Source of the DNA: CAZMSD01 sp964568855
GTDB taxonomy: Bacteria; CAIWAD01
Assembly: GCA_964568855.1 (NCBI GenBank)
Contig: CAZMSD010000001.1
Location: 124,001-188,000, forward strand
Length of the DNA: 64,000 nt
Direction of reading: 5' to 3'
Part shown: piece by piece, positions 8,406 to 17,012 of the stretch
Layout of the letters: each line of letters starts with the position of its first letter
How positions within the stretch are numbered: the stretch's first letter is position 1
Notes under the pieces: model-generated
What the model saw: only the letters and a program-made list of their open reading frames with translations
Told to the model about the DNA's origin: nothing
Databases searched by the model: none
Made by a program: the position numbers and the translations under genes

Positions 8406-9135
8406 GCTCCGCCTCCTCCAGCAGCTTACCCAGGCTCCAGGGCTGCAGGTCCAGAATGGACCAGACCTGCGGATCGCAGTCCAGGTCCCCGTTGCCCAGC
8501 TTGCCTCCCCCCGCGGACAGACCGCCCGCCAGCGCCAGTGCAAGGTGCAACGCGGCCGCGTCCTGCCGGACTGAATCGACTCCGGCGGAAGCCGGGTCGG
8601 CCACCGCCGCCGAAGCCTCACCCAGGGCAGGGCTCAGGCCGGGTGAAGCAGTCAGTAGACGGAATAACCGGTCTCCCCAGGTTTTCCACTGCGGCAGCGG
8701 TTCTCCGCGCCGCTCAGTCAGCAGGGGCACCAGCTCCAGCAGCCGCAGCAGCGTGGCCGCCGCCCGGCCTTCCAGCGCGGGACAGTGCTGCAGCACCGTC
8801 AGGCCCATGCTGCGCAACCGGGGAATCAGCGAAGAACTCAGCGGCAGCAGGGGCTGCGGGGGCAGGAGCTGCAGGACGGAACCCAGATAGCGGCGCGCCC
8901 GCTCACCGCCCAGGCAGCGGACCGCGGACAGCGCGTCCTCGGGAGGGCGGTGGGCGTGGTAATAACTGTAGGAGGCATAGTTCAGCAACACCAGCAGCAG
9001 CACTGGAGATCCCTGGATCCGATTCAGGAATTCACCGTCAGCGCAACCGGAATCCAGCGACTCCTCCACCTCGACGGCCACGGCCGGCGGCAATCCGAGC
9101 TCGAGTAGATCGTCCAGCCCCTGACGGGCGCTCAT
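8398..9135 (-). CDS. HDOD-like signalling protein
   Basis: A 245-residue protein with no HD metal residues but an HDOD-like pattern near residues 40-90: a short helix with IQGSPVLLLVLLNYAS, then RPPEDALSAVRCLGGERARRYL, matching the HDOD layout in which a prior 'lLrlvNSa' helix precedes 'si.eAi..LG...vr.l'. HDOD proteins are non-enzymatic partners of kinases and cyclic-di-GMP systems. The C-terminal half is Leu/Ala-rich and unrecognised. The ATG at 9135 has no strong ribosome site. The gene overlaps the GAF/PAS sensor downstream, so the two should be co-expressed and may interact. The HDOD assignment rests on pattern resemblance only. Confidence 0.6.
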   Translation of the reverse strand: MSARQGLDDLLELGLPPAVAVEVEESLDSGCADGEFLNRIQGSPVLLLVLLNYASYSYYHAHRPPEDALSAVRCLGGERARRYLGSVLQLLPPQPLLPLSSSLIPRLRSMGLTVLQHCPALEGRAAATLLRLLELVPLLTERRGEPLPQWKTWGDRLFRLLTASPGLSPALGEASAAVADPASAGVDSVRQDAAALHLALALAGGLSAGGGKLGNGDLDCDPQVWSILDLQPWSLGKLLEEAEHA

Positions 9136-9373
9136 CGCTGCTCCCAGTTCTGATTCTGCAGGTCGAAACGGGCACGACCCGATACGATATCCACCGATTT
9201 TTCCTTAACGGCATGGTAATATATCAGCCTTTGATTCGCAGATCTTAAGCCCGGAACACCAAAAAAGCCAAGCTGTGCAGCTTCAGTACCAAATAAGACT
9301 GAATGAAATTCAGATTGTCGAGTTGCGCTGGAGAATTCGCTTAACAGCGGAGGGTGGTTTCCGGATGGATCCA
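9136..9373 (-). other. AT-richer intergenic region upstream of the HDOD gene
   Basis: About 240 bp between tRNA-Cys and the HDOD gene, visibly richer in A+T than its surroundings. An 80-codon frame (9132-9374) spans it and ends in an ATGA overlap with the HDOD start, but its composition is not protein-like and it would begin on the last base of the tRNA. It is more likely a leader or promoter region for the HDOD-GAF/PAS-REC-REC transcript. I see no clean -35/-10 or -24/-12 pair. Confidence 0.4.
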
Positions 9374-9444
9374 AGGCGGCGACCAGATTCGAACTGGTGA
9401 TGGAGCTTTTGCAGAGCTCTGCCTTACCACTTGGCTACGCCGCC
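9374..9444 (-). tRNA. tRNA-Cys (GCA)
   Basis: A 71-nt cloverleaf on the minus strand. The 7-bp acceptor stem GGCGGCG/CGCCGCC is perfect, the discriminator is U as usual for Cys, the anticodon stem GAGCT/AGCTC carries loop CTGCAAA (anticodon GCA), and the T-arm contains GTTCGAATC. CCA is not encoded. It is the last of three clustered tRNA genes. Confidence 0.95.
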
Positions 9445-9468
9445 GCAGAGTGCCTTTCGGCGGTCTGA

Positions 9469-9541
9469 AGCGAGAGACGGGATTCGAACCCGCGACAACC
9501 ACGTTGGCAACGTGGCACTCTACCAACTGAGTTACTCTCGC
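9469..9541 (-). tRNA. tRNA-Gly (GCC)
   Basis: A 73-nt cloverleaf with acceptor stem GCGAGAG/CTCTCGC, discriminator U, anticodon loop TTGCCAA within a perfect CCACG/CGTGG stem (anticodon GCC) and T-loop GGTTCGAATCC. CCA is not encoded. It lies 24 nt upstream of tRNA-Cys and 69 nt downstream of tRNA-Ala. Confidence 0.95.
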
Positions 9542-9610
9542 AAGGCCTGTCGCGGGCACAAGAAAGGGAATCCGGAGCTCCCCGTCAAGCGCTCGCCTAA
9601 GCGATTCCGA

Positions 9611-9683
9611 TGGAGCATAGCGGGATCGAACCGCTGACCTCTTGACTGCCAGTCAAGCGCTCTCCCAGCTGAGCTAATGCCCC
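9611..9683 (-). tRNA. tRNA-Ala (GGC)
   Basis: A 73-nt cloverleaf with acceptor GGGGCAT/ATGCTCC (one G-U pair at position 3, the typical Ala identity region), discriminator A, anticodon stem CTTGA/TCAAG with loop CTGGCAG (anticodon GGC). CCA is not encoded. It begins 43 bp after the stop of the GGDEF protein gene on the same strand. Confidence 0.95.
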
Positions 9684-9726
9684 GACGAACGAAAGACTTC
9701 AATTTTATCGCTTCCGGCACTCAATG

Positions 9727-12441
9727 TCAAGGCGTCCCGGATGGCGTCTCGGGGCGGTCTTCAACGGCGGTGTCAGCCGGCAGGTCCGCGCCCAGCTCGC
9801 TTAAGATCCGGGTAATCTCGCGTACGCCCTCTATCACCTGCCGGATCGAGCGCTCATCCGGTCGCGCCCCGTGGAGCAGCAGTTCTCCCCGCCCGCTGAT
9901 GACCTGCAGGTGCTGGGCGATGCGGCCGAAGATGTCCTTGGCCACCCGCATCCGCAGGCGCCGGTGCTCTTCCGCAAGGATCCTGCGATCGATCATGTTC
10001 TCGAGCAGGATCATCACGTAGTGCTCGCCCTCCTCGAGCCGGGCGGGCAGGATGCTCAGCTTGTGCAGCGCGCTGGACTCGGCGCCGGCGTACTTGAGCC
10101 AGATGTCGTTGATCGTCACCGGCTCCCCGGTCTGTTCCACGTGGGTCAGGGCGTTGCTGAGGCGCGGGTTGTCCAGGATCGGCACGGCGTTGAAGATGCC
10201 CCGGCCCAGGCAGCGGTCCTCGTCCAGGTCGAGCATCTCCGCGGCCAGCCGGTTGATCTGCACGACCTTGAGCTGGGAATCCACCATTACGGCCCCGCGG
10301 GTGGGGTGCTCGATGCTGCGCCGGTTGAACTCCTGCATGATCCGCAGGTCCCGAGCGCTGCGCACGAATTCGCGGCGCACTTCGCGTGATACACGCTCCA
10401 GCTCGTCGTGGATGCTCGACTCCCGGGCCTCCCCGGCCGGTTCCCCGCTGAGCAGGCGGAAGCGCTTGGTGAAGGCCTTCTCGACGCACTGACGAATCTC
10501 CTCGGCGCCGTAGGGTTTGACGATGTAGTCGTCCGCGCCCAGGCGGATGGCCTCCACCGCTGACTGGATCTCGTCCACGACCGTGATCACGATCACCGGC
10601 AGCAGCGGATCCCGCTCCTTGAGCCGCTTGAGCAGTTCGAGGCTCTGGATGCCCTCCAGCTCGAGATCGAGGATCACCAGGTCGGGCGAGAGGGTCCGCG
10701 TGGCGCTGAGGGCTTTGTTGCCGTCATGACTGAGCAGGGTCTTGTAGCCCATGCCGTCGAACAGGCCGGCCAGGGCCAGGTGCTCTCCGTCCGCCCCTCC
10801 GGCCAGCAGGATGTGGAAGCCGAGCTTGCTGCTCAAGGGTCGCTGCTCGCGGGCGCCGCCCAGCGAGTCGGCCATGCGGAAGAGGAATTCGCTGCTGGAA
10901 CTCAACCGCTCCCGGTCGGCCGTATCCTCGGGCGGTGTGTCACCGGTCGAGGTCGAAGGCTTGACGCCCTGGGGCGAGTAAATGCTGACCCTGTTCCTGC
11001 CGCCCTCCTTGGAGACGAAGAGCGCGGTATCGGCGCGGCGGATCACCTCCTCGACGGTGTGCTTGCGCCCGTGACACGTGGCCAGCCCGGTGGAGACGGT
11101 CAGGCGGCCCACACCGCCGCCGGTGCGCCCCAGGTCGAGCCGTTCGACCATCAGCCGGATCCGCTCGGCCACGTAGTTCGCGCCCTGCTCGTCCGTGTCG
11201 GGCAGCAGCACCGCGAATTCCTCTCCGCCGAAGCGTCCCACCACGTCGACCTCGCGCAGGCAGGCGCGGATCACCTGCGAGACCATCTTGAGCACTTCGT
11301 CGCCCACCAGGTGGCCGTAGGTGTCGTTGTACACCTTGAAATGGTCGATGTCGATCATCAACAGGGAAAGCGGCTGGCTGCGGCGCTCGCTGCGCACCAG
11401 CTCCTCCTCGAAACGCTGGACCCAGTAGGTGCGGTTGTAGACCTGGGTCAGCGGATCGATGAAGGCCAATTGCTGCAATTCGCGCATCGCCCGCGCCTGG
11501 TCGATGGCGATCGTGGCCTCCTGGGAGAGCAGGATCAGCAGCCGGAAGGTCCGCTGGTGCATTCGCGGGTATTCGACGTTGAGCAGGTACAGCCGGCCTA
11601 GGATGCGGTAACCGAAGACCAGCGGAACCACCATGCAGGACCGGGCGAGCGCGTGATCGGCGAGCAGGCGCAGCGGATGGCCGGAGGGCAGCACGTCGAG
11701 GTCCTCGTGATACTCAGGTTCGGCCTGAGAGAAGAAATCGTGGCCGGAACAGTCCTTGAGATCCTCGATGGCCTGCTCCAGCAGTCCGCCGTCCAGGTTG
11801 TGGCCCGCCCAGGAGTGGTATTTCCTGCCGCTGGGCTCGAAGACCGTGGCGAACGACGATTCGCAGCCCGTCAGCTCGCGGGCGCAGGACAGCAGCAACT
11901 CGAGGATCTTCGACAACTCGCGCGTCGAGCCGAAGATCCTCGAGAAGGCCAGCACGCGGTCCTGCTCGTTGATCCGCTCGTCGCGCTCGCTGCCCACGCG
12001 CTCCACCTCGAGGATCTGCGACACGCTGCGGGAGAACGAGATAGCCGTGTCACGCAGCTCGTCGCCCCACTCCCGTCCGCCCTTGCGGGACAGGTTGAGC
12101 GTACCGACCACTCCCCGGCCGGTGGTCAGGGGCATGATCAGCGATTCGTCGAGTGGCAGACCGTCCTCCCGGGATCCCTGCATATGCACCGGCTGGCCCT
12201 CGACGAGCACCCTGCCGGCGACGCCCTCCCCGGGAGCCACCTTCGTGTTGCGTACGACATCGTCGGGAAGGCCGCGGGCGTGACGGATCCGCAGCACGCG
12301 TCCGGCGCCGTCCAGCAGCATGATCGAACCGCGCTGGCCGCCCACCAGGCCCAGGGCTGAGTCCAGCATGGTGTCGAGCAGGCTCATCAGTCCGCCCGGC
12401 GGCTCGCCGTTCTTCCCGCGCCGCTGTTCGCGTTCCTGCAT
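9727..12441 (-). CDS. GAF-GAF-GGDEF-REC-PAS diguanylate cyclase with vestigial HisKA tail
   Basis: A 904-residue soluble signalling protein. Two GAF domains (about 20-165 and 175-335) precede a GGDEF domain (about 340-510) with intact active site GGEEF and the inhibitory I-site Arg-x-x-Asp (REVD) exactly five residues before it. It should therefore make cyclic di-GMP and be product-inhibited. A receiver follows (about 560-680; acceptor Asp in VILDLELEG, Lys in IVKPYG), then a PAS (about 715-830). The last helices (about 835-890) align with a HisKA region but lack a proper H-box and any ATPase. Having REC after, not before, GGDEF is uncommon. ATG 12441 is favoured over the adjacent GTG 12444. 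It starts 6 bp after the NtrC-type gene, so it is in the same operon as that regulator and its kinase. Confidence 0.92.
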   Translation of the reverse strand: MQEREQRRGKNGEPPGGLMSLLDTMLDSALGLVGGQRGSIMLLDGAGRVLRIRHARGLPDDVVRNTKVAPGEGVAGRVLVEGQPVHMQGSREDGLPLDESLIMPLTTGRGVVGTLNLSRKGGREWGDELRDTAISFSRSVSQILEVERVGSERDERINEQDRVLAFSRIFGSTRELSKILELLLSCARELTGCESSFATVFEPSGRKYHSWAGHNLDGGLLEQAIEDLKDCSGHDFFSQAEPEYHEDLDVLPSGHPLRLLADHALARSCMVVPLVFGYRILGRLYLLNVEYPRMHQRTFRLLILLSQEATIAIDQARAMRELQQLAFIDPLTQVYNRTYWVQRFEEELVRSERRSQPLSLLMIDIDHFKVYNDTYGHLVGDEVLKMVSQVIRACLREVDVVGRFGGEEFAVLLPDTDEQGANYVAERIRLMVERLDLGRTGGGVGRLTVSTGLATCHGRKHTVEEVIRRADTALFVSKEGGRNRVSIYSPQGVKPSTSTGDTPPEDTADRERLSSSSEFLFRMADSLGGAREQRPLSSKLGFHILLAGGADGEHLALAGLFDGMGYKTLLSHDGNKALSATRTLSPDLVILDLELEGIQSLELLKRLKERDPLLPVIVITVVDEIQSAVEAIRLGADDYIVKPYGAEEIRQCVEKAFTKRFRLLSGEPAGEARESSIHDELERVSREVRREFVRSARDLRIMQEFNRRSIEHPTRGAVMVDSQLKVVQINRLAAEMLDLDEDRCLGRGIFNAVPILDNPRLSNALTHVEQTGEPVTINDIWLKYAGAESSALHKLSILPARLEEGEHYVMILLENMIDRRILAEEHRRLRMRVAKDIFGRIAQHLQVISGRGELLLHGARPDERSIRQVIEGVREITRILSELGADLPADTAVEDRPETPSGTP

Positions 12442-12447
12442 CACGGC

Positions 12448-13845
12448 TCAGCCCTGTTCCTTCTCTACCTTCTCTTCCTCTTCGTTGTCGCGCAGGCCCA
12501 GCTTGACCATCTTGGAGTACAAAGTGCCGCGGCTGATCTCCATCAGCTTGGCCGTCTGGGAGAGGTTCCATTTCGTCAGGTTGAGGCAATGGGTAATCAG
12601 CGCCGACTCGGTTTCCTGAAGGCTGAGCGACTTCAGCTTCAGGTTGTAGCCGTCCTGGCGCGAATCGCCGATCATGTCGCTGGCAATGTCGGCGATGTTC
12701 AACTGGCGGCTTTCGCAGAACACCACGGCCCGCTCGATCACGTTTCGCAGCTCGCGGATGTTGCCGGGCCAGTCGTAGTTCATCAGCTCGGTCATCGCCG
12801 ATTTCGAGATCTTCTCGATGCGCTTGCCCATCTCCTCGCAGAACTCGCGCAGGAAATGGTTGGTCAGCAGCGGAATGTCCTCGCGGCGCTCGCGCAACGG
12901 GGGGATGTGGATCGGTATCACGTTCAGTCTGTAATACAGGTCCTCGCGGAACTTGGAGTCCTGGATCATCTGGCGGATGTTGCGGTGGGTGGCGGCGATC
13001 AGCCGCACGTCGACGGTGATGGTGTCCGTGCCGCCTACCCGCTCGAACTCCTTGGTTTGTAACACGCGAACCAGCTTGGTCTGCGTGTGCAGCGGGATGT
13101 CGCCCACCTCGTCGAGAAACAGGGTGCCCGTGTTGGCCAGCTCGAAGCGCCCCTTGCGCTGTTCCACCGCGTGTGTGAAGGCCCCCCGCTCGTGGCCGAA
13201 GAGCTCCGATTCGAGCACGCCCTCGCCGAAGCTGGCGCAGCTGGTCTTGATGAACGGCCGGTTGGCCCGGTTGCTGAAATAGTGCACTACGTGAGCCACG
13301 AGCTCCTTGCCAGTCCCCGATTCGCCTGTGACCAGGATACTGGCGTTGGACTTCGCCGCCGTGGCCACCTTCTTGAACACGTCCATCAGGGCTTCGCTGT
13401 TGCCGACGATGGAGTCGAAACCGTAAGTCGCGGAAAGCTCCGTCATGAAGGCCGAGTCGCGGAAGGGCCCGTGCATGAGTTCGTCCAGGCGGTTGATCGT
13501 CTCCAGCGCCTCCTCCGGCTGGAAGGGCTTGAGAATGAAGTCGTATGCGCCCATGCGCATCGCCTGGACTGCACTCTCGATGGAACCGTGACCGGTGAGC
13601 ACGATGGTGCTTAGACTCGGCCAGCGCTCGCTGACCGTCTCGAGCAGCTCGATGCCCGACATCTTGGGCATCTTCAGGTCGGTGATCATCAGGTCGTAGC
13701 CGGGTTCCTTCTCGAGGCGCATCAGAGCCTCGGCGCCGGAGCTGGCGGTAGCCACCTGAAAGCGCTCGGCGCGTAATACATCCCCGAGCGATTCGAGCAT
13801 GTTTATTTCGTCGTCTACCAGCAGAATGCGCAAGCGTTGCGTCAT
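12448..13845 (-). CDS. NtrC-family sigma-54 response regulator
   Basis: A 465-residue enhancer-binding protein: REC (1-120, acceptor Asp in MITDLKMPKMSG, Lys in ILKPF), AAA+ sigma-54 activation domain (about 140-375, Walker A GESGTGKE, Walker B LFLDEVGDIP, arginine-finger region REDLYYRLNVIPI) and a Fis-type helix-turn-helix (about 410-450, WNLSQTAKLMEISRGTLYSKM) with an acidic tail. The sigma-54 contact loop reads GAFTHA rather than the consensus GAFTGA. It should activate sigma-54 promoters when phosphorylated by the kinase encoded 16 bp upstream. It is preceded by that kinase and followed at once by the diguanylate cyclase, linking sigma-54 control to c-di-GMP. Confidence 0.95.
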   Translation of the reverse strand: MTQRLRILLVDDEINMLESLGDVLRAERFQVATASSGAEALMRLEKEPGYDLMITDLKMPKMSGIELLETVSERWPSLSTIVLTGHGSIESAVQAMRMGAYDFILKPFQPEEALETINRLDELMHGPFRDSAFMTELSATYGFDSIVGNSEALMDVFKKVATAAKSNASILVTGESGTGKELVAHVVHYFSNRANRPFIKTSCASFGEGVLESELFGHERGAFTHAVEQRKGRFELANTGTLFLDEVGDIPLHTQTKLVRVLQTKEFERVGGTDTITVDVRLIAATHRNIRQMIQDSKFREDLYYRLNVIPIHIPPLRERREDIPLLTNHFLREFCEEMGKRIEKISKSAMTELMNYDWPGNIRELRNVIERAVVFCESRQLNIADIASDMIGDSRQDGYNLKLKSLSLQETESALITHCLNLTKWNLSQTAKLMEISRGTLYSKMVKLGLRDNEEEEKVEKEQG

Positions 13846-13861
13846 GGAATCCTCTTGACTT

Positions 13862-16825
13862 CTATTGTCCGGCCGGCAGGTAGATCCGCACGGTGGTGCC
13901 CGCGCCGGGAACGCTCTCGATGCTCAGGTCCCCGCCCGCTCGCTTGATGAAGGAGTGGGTCAGCGAGAGGCCCAGCCCCGTGCCCACACCCGGGTCCTTC
14001 GTCGTGAAAAAGGGATTGAGGACGTTGGCCATGTCCTCCTTGTTGATGCCCTGTCCGGTGTCCTCGAAACTGAGCCTGATCCGCTCCTCGTCGCGGTTGC
14101 TGCGGATGCGCAGGGTTCCGCCCTCGGGCATCGCCTGGGTGGAGTTGAGAATGATGTTCAGGAAAGCCTGCTTGAGTTCGTCCACGTTGAGGTGCAGCGA
14201 GGGCAGCGCGGCAAGTTCGGTTTCCAGCTGGATGTTGTTCACCAGCAGCTCTTTCTTGACCAGGTCGAGTGTGACACGCAGCAGGTCGTTCAGGTCCACC
14301 AGCTCCCGGTCGTGGCTGGAGACGCGGGAGAAGGACAGCAGGTTCTCGATGATCTTCTGCGAGCGGGAGACTTCGTTCTTGATGATCCCCAGGTGCTTGC
14401 GCAACTGGTCGCTCTGCGGAAGATCTTCCTTCTCCATCACCGAGTTGACGTAATACAAGGAAGAATTGATGATCCCCAGCGGATTGCGCAGTTCGTGGGC
14501 GATGCCCGCCGACAACTGGCCCAGCCCGGCCAGCTTCTGGCTCTGGATCAGCGAGAACTCCAGGGCCTGCTTCTCCGTCACGTCGCGGTAGAAGCTCTGC
14601 AGCACCGGCCGTCCGTCGAACTCGCTGAACATTGAGTCGTACTCGACGTAGACCGTCGCCCCGTCCTTGCGCAGCAGCGGTATGTTTTCGAAGGAAGTGG
14701 CCTCGCGGCGCACGGTTTTCAGCCAGTTGCGACGGGCCGTATCACGGAAGTCCGCGGCGCGGATCTCCCAGATGCGGCGTCCCACCAGCTCGCTGCTGGA
14801 GTAGCCCGTGAGGCGCTCGGCCTCCCGGTTGACGTCCAGGATGCGGCCGTCCTCCAGGTCGACGATGATGATCGAGTACTTGGCGTTTTCGTAGAGCGTG
14901 CGGTACTTCTCCTCGGTCCGCCTGACCTGTCGCTCCAGCTCGAGCTCGTCCAGCGAGAGGGCCACCTGGCGCAGCATCATCTCCACGATGCGCACCTGGG
15001 CTTCGTTGGGGATCTTGCTGTCGCGGCTGCCCTCCAGCCGCAGGCGGCCCATCACACCGCTGTCCCGACCCTCGATCGGCATCAGCAGGTAGGCGTCCGC
15101 CTCCCATTGCTCGGGCTGGAAATCCGCCTCCCGTGAGGGAAAGACCAGGGTAGCCCCCGCGCGCTCCATCGTGCAGGGCCCCGGTTGCTCGCATCGGCGC
15201 ATCCATTCCGCGTCCTCGCGGATCCTGCGACGCTCCTCCGGGTCGAGTCCGGCGAATCCCCAGCCGATGACTTCGCCGCGGCTTGTGAGATACAGCGCGG
15301 CCCGGTTGAAAAAGCCCGAATTGACGAGGCTTACCGCCACTTCGTTCAGGTTGTCCTCAATGGTGGCGCAGTCGCCCGCGCCGGCTTCGCTGAGCAGGTG
15401 GCTGAGCAGGCTCGTCGTGCGGAAGAGCTGCTCCTTCTGCTGCTCGATGCGGTCTTCCAGCGGATGCTCATCTCCGGATTGGAACTGGTAGACGCGGCCC
15501 GCGGGAGTATCCGCCCGCGCCAAACAGTACAGTCGCCCTTCCTGCTTGCCGCAATGCAAGATGCAGACGCTCCCTTCCTCGCCGTCCTCCCACTTAAGGA
15601 CGCGGTCCAGGGGAGAGCCCAGCAGCTCCTCTACGCCGCAGGAGACGAGGTCCTGGAAGGCCTGTGACACATCCTGGACCCGGCCCTCGCGGTCAGCGTA
15701 CAGCAAGGGAACGTCGCCGCCCGCTTCCTCCCGGCGGTAGTAACTCTGCGCCTCGGCGGAAGGGCTCGGGCGCCTGAGATAGATCACGTGACCCACGCGC
15801 CGGTCCAATTCATTCAGCAGCGGCGTCACCTCCACCTCCAGCTCCTGGCGGTAGCCGGCCACCGCGTCCAGGGCGGCGATCCAACGGAAGCAGGCGGTAA
15901 CGGGAGCGTTCTCATCCAGCGCGCTGCGGAAGGAATCCTGTAACTGCTCGTCCAGCAGTTCGATGAACTGGCAGTCGCCCACGGATTCAAGATCGAGTTC
16001 CAGGAGATCCACGGCCTGCGTGTTGGCCCAGAGCAGCGTTCCGTGGCGCGAAACCACCATCACGGCCGGCTCTTCGCTCCCCTGGCCCGATTCCTGGTCC
16101 CAGACCACCTCGTCGCCCATCAACAGCCAGCGGACTTCCCGGTCCTTCAAGCCGTGGAGGCTGAGTTCCACCACGCGCCTCCGCTCGTCCACCGGTTTCA
16201 GGTGGATCAGCACGGAACTCTCTTCCCGGGCCGCCTGGAGAAACCGCTGCAGGCGATCGTGATGCTTGGGATCCACGTTGGCCGGACCGCTGTCCTTCCA
16301 GCGTCCGAGCAGCTCGTCGAAAGCCGCGTTGGCGGCCAGGGGTCGCGGTTCCTCTCCCAGCAGGGCCAGGGCCTGGGGCAGGGCACCGATCACCGATTCC
16401 AGCTGCAGCGGATCCGCGGGAGTCTCGCCGAGCCGCTCCAGACGGCGGTTCATTTCGGTCTGGTGTTCCGCCTTGCGCAGGGACAGCTTGAGGGTTTCGA
16501 GCATGTAGGGCTTGACCAGGTAGTCGATGGCACCCTTGTGCAGGGCCTCCAGGGCGGTCTCCATCGTACCGTAGCCGGTAACCACGATGATCTGCAGGTG
16601 GGGGTAGTTCTTGCGCACGATCTCGATCACATCCATGCCCGTGAGCCCGGGCATGTTCAGGTCGGTCACCACCAGCTGGACGTCGTGCTCGGCCAGCAAT
16701 TGCACGCCCGTGGCGCCATCGTGCGCCTTGTGGACCTCGAAACCTTCCAGTTGCAGGTATTCGCAAAGAACCTGGAGGGCATCCGGATCGTCATCGATGG
16801 CCAGAATGCTCTGGATGCTGGACAT
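13862..16825 (-). CDS. Hybrid sensor histidine kinase with N-terminal receiver
   Basis: A 987-residue cytoplasmic kinase. An N-terminal REC (1-125; acceptor Asp in VVTDLNMPGLTG, Lys in YLVKPY) is followed by PAS-like segments, a divergent GAF (about 490-620), a PAS (about 635-750, TLYENAKYSIIIVDLEDGRI), HisKA with intact H-box (GIAHELRNPLGIINS) and HATPase_c with N box (FLNIILNSTQAM), G1 (FEDTGQGI) and G2 (GVGTGLGLS). Unlike the two degenerate kinase-like proteins nearby, this one should be catalytically active. No membrane segment is seen, so the signal is cytoplasmic. It is first in a three-gene operon with the NtrC-type regulator and the GGDEF protein. Confidence 0.94.
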   Translation of the reverse strand: MSSIQSILAIDDDPDALQVLCEYLQLEGFEVHKAHDGATGVQLLAEHDVQLVVTDLNMPGLTGMDVIEIVRKNYPHLQIIVVTGYGTMETALEALHKGAIDYLVKPYMLETLKLSLRKAEHQTEMNRRLERLGETPADPLQLESVIGALPQALALLGEEPRPLAANAAFDELLGRWKDSGPANVDPKHHDRLQRFLQAAREESSVLIHLKPVDERRRVVELSLHGLKDREVRWLLMGDEVVWDQESGQGSEEPAVMVVSRHGTLLWANTQAVDLLELDLESVGDCQFIELLDEQLQDSFRSALDENAPVTACFRWIAALDAVAGYRQELEVEVTPLLNELDRRVGHVIYLRRPSPSAEAQSYYRREEAGGDVPLLYADREGRVQDVSQAFQDLVSCGVEELLGSPLDRVLKWEDGEEGSVCILHCGKQEGRLYCLARADTPAGRVYQFQSGDEHPLEDRIEQQKEQLFRTTSLLSHLLSEAGAGDCATIEDNLNEVAVSLVNSGFFNRAALYLTSRGEVIGWGFAGLDPEERRRIREDAEWMRRCEQPGPCTMERAGATLVFPSREADFQPEQWEADAYLLMPIEGRDSGVMGRLRLEGSRDSKIPNEAQVRIVEMMLRQVALSLDELELERQVRRTEEKYRTLYENAKYSIIIVDLEDGRILDVNREAERLTGYSSSELVGRRIWEIRAADFRDTARRNWLKTVRREATSFENIPLLRKDGATVYVEYDSMFSEFDGRPVLQSFYRDVTEKQALEFSLIQSQKLAGLGQLSAGIAHELRNPLGIINSSLYYVNSVMEKEDLPQSDQLRKHLGIIKNEVSRSQKIIENLLSFSRVSSHDRELVDLNDLLRVTLDLVKKELLVNNIQLETELAALPSLHLNVDELKQAFLNIILNSTQAMPEGGTLRIRSNRDEERIRLSFEDTGQGINKEDMANVLNPFFTTKDPGVGTGLGLSLTHSFIKRAGGDLSIESVPGAGTTVRIYLPAGQ

Positions 16826-17012
16826 GGACTCTCAAGGCTCCCAAGCTCAGGTCAGATCAGCGGCTGTGAAGCACCCGCCGCCCGCCGGAATCGTTCAAAA
16901 TCCGGCACTCGTTCACTCTAACCTATAATGATAACGAACGACACCAAAGGTGCAAGGAATGAACGCGACGTGTCAAGATTGTCATGTTGCAGGATAAGGA
17001 CTTAGCGGGGAA
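16826..17012 (-). promoter_or_regulatory. Probable promoter region of the kinase-regulator-GGDEF operon
   Basis: 187 bp between the waaA stop and the kinase start, the only sizeable gap before this operon. It contains an A/T-rich patch at 16921-16936 (TATAAT on the plus strand, ATTATA on the minus) and a TTGACA on the minus strand at 16971-16976. The minus-strand boxes do not fall at standard spacing, so no exact promoter is assigned. Confidence 0.3.

Noticed and set aside
9132..9374. 80-codon minus-strand frame ending in an ATGA overlap with the HDOD gene
   Set aside because: It would start on the discriminator base of tRNA-Cys, lacks a ribosome site, and has AT-rich intergenic composition; the overlap alone is weak support.
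9374..9683. tRNA cluster as an integration site for a genomic island
   Set aside because: No integrase or direct repeat of a tRNA 3' end is visible on either side.
4669..16825. Defence island or phage-related signalling (CBASS-like) because of GGDEF and HDOD genes
   Set aside because: No CD-NTase, effector, nuclease or integrase is present; the proteins are ordinary two-component and c-di-GMP types.
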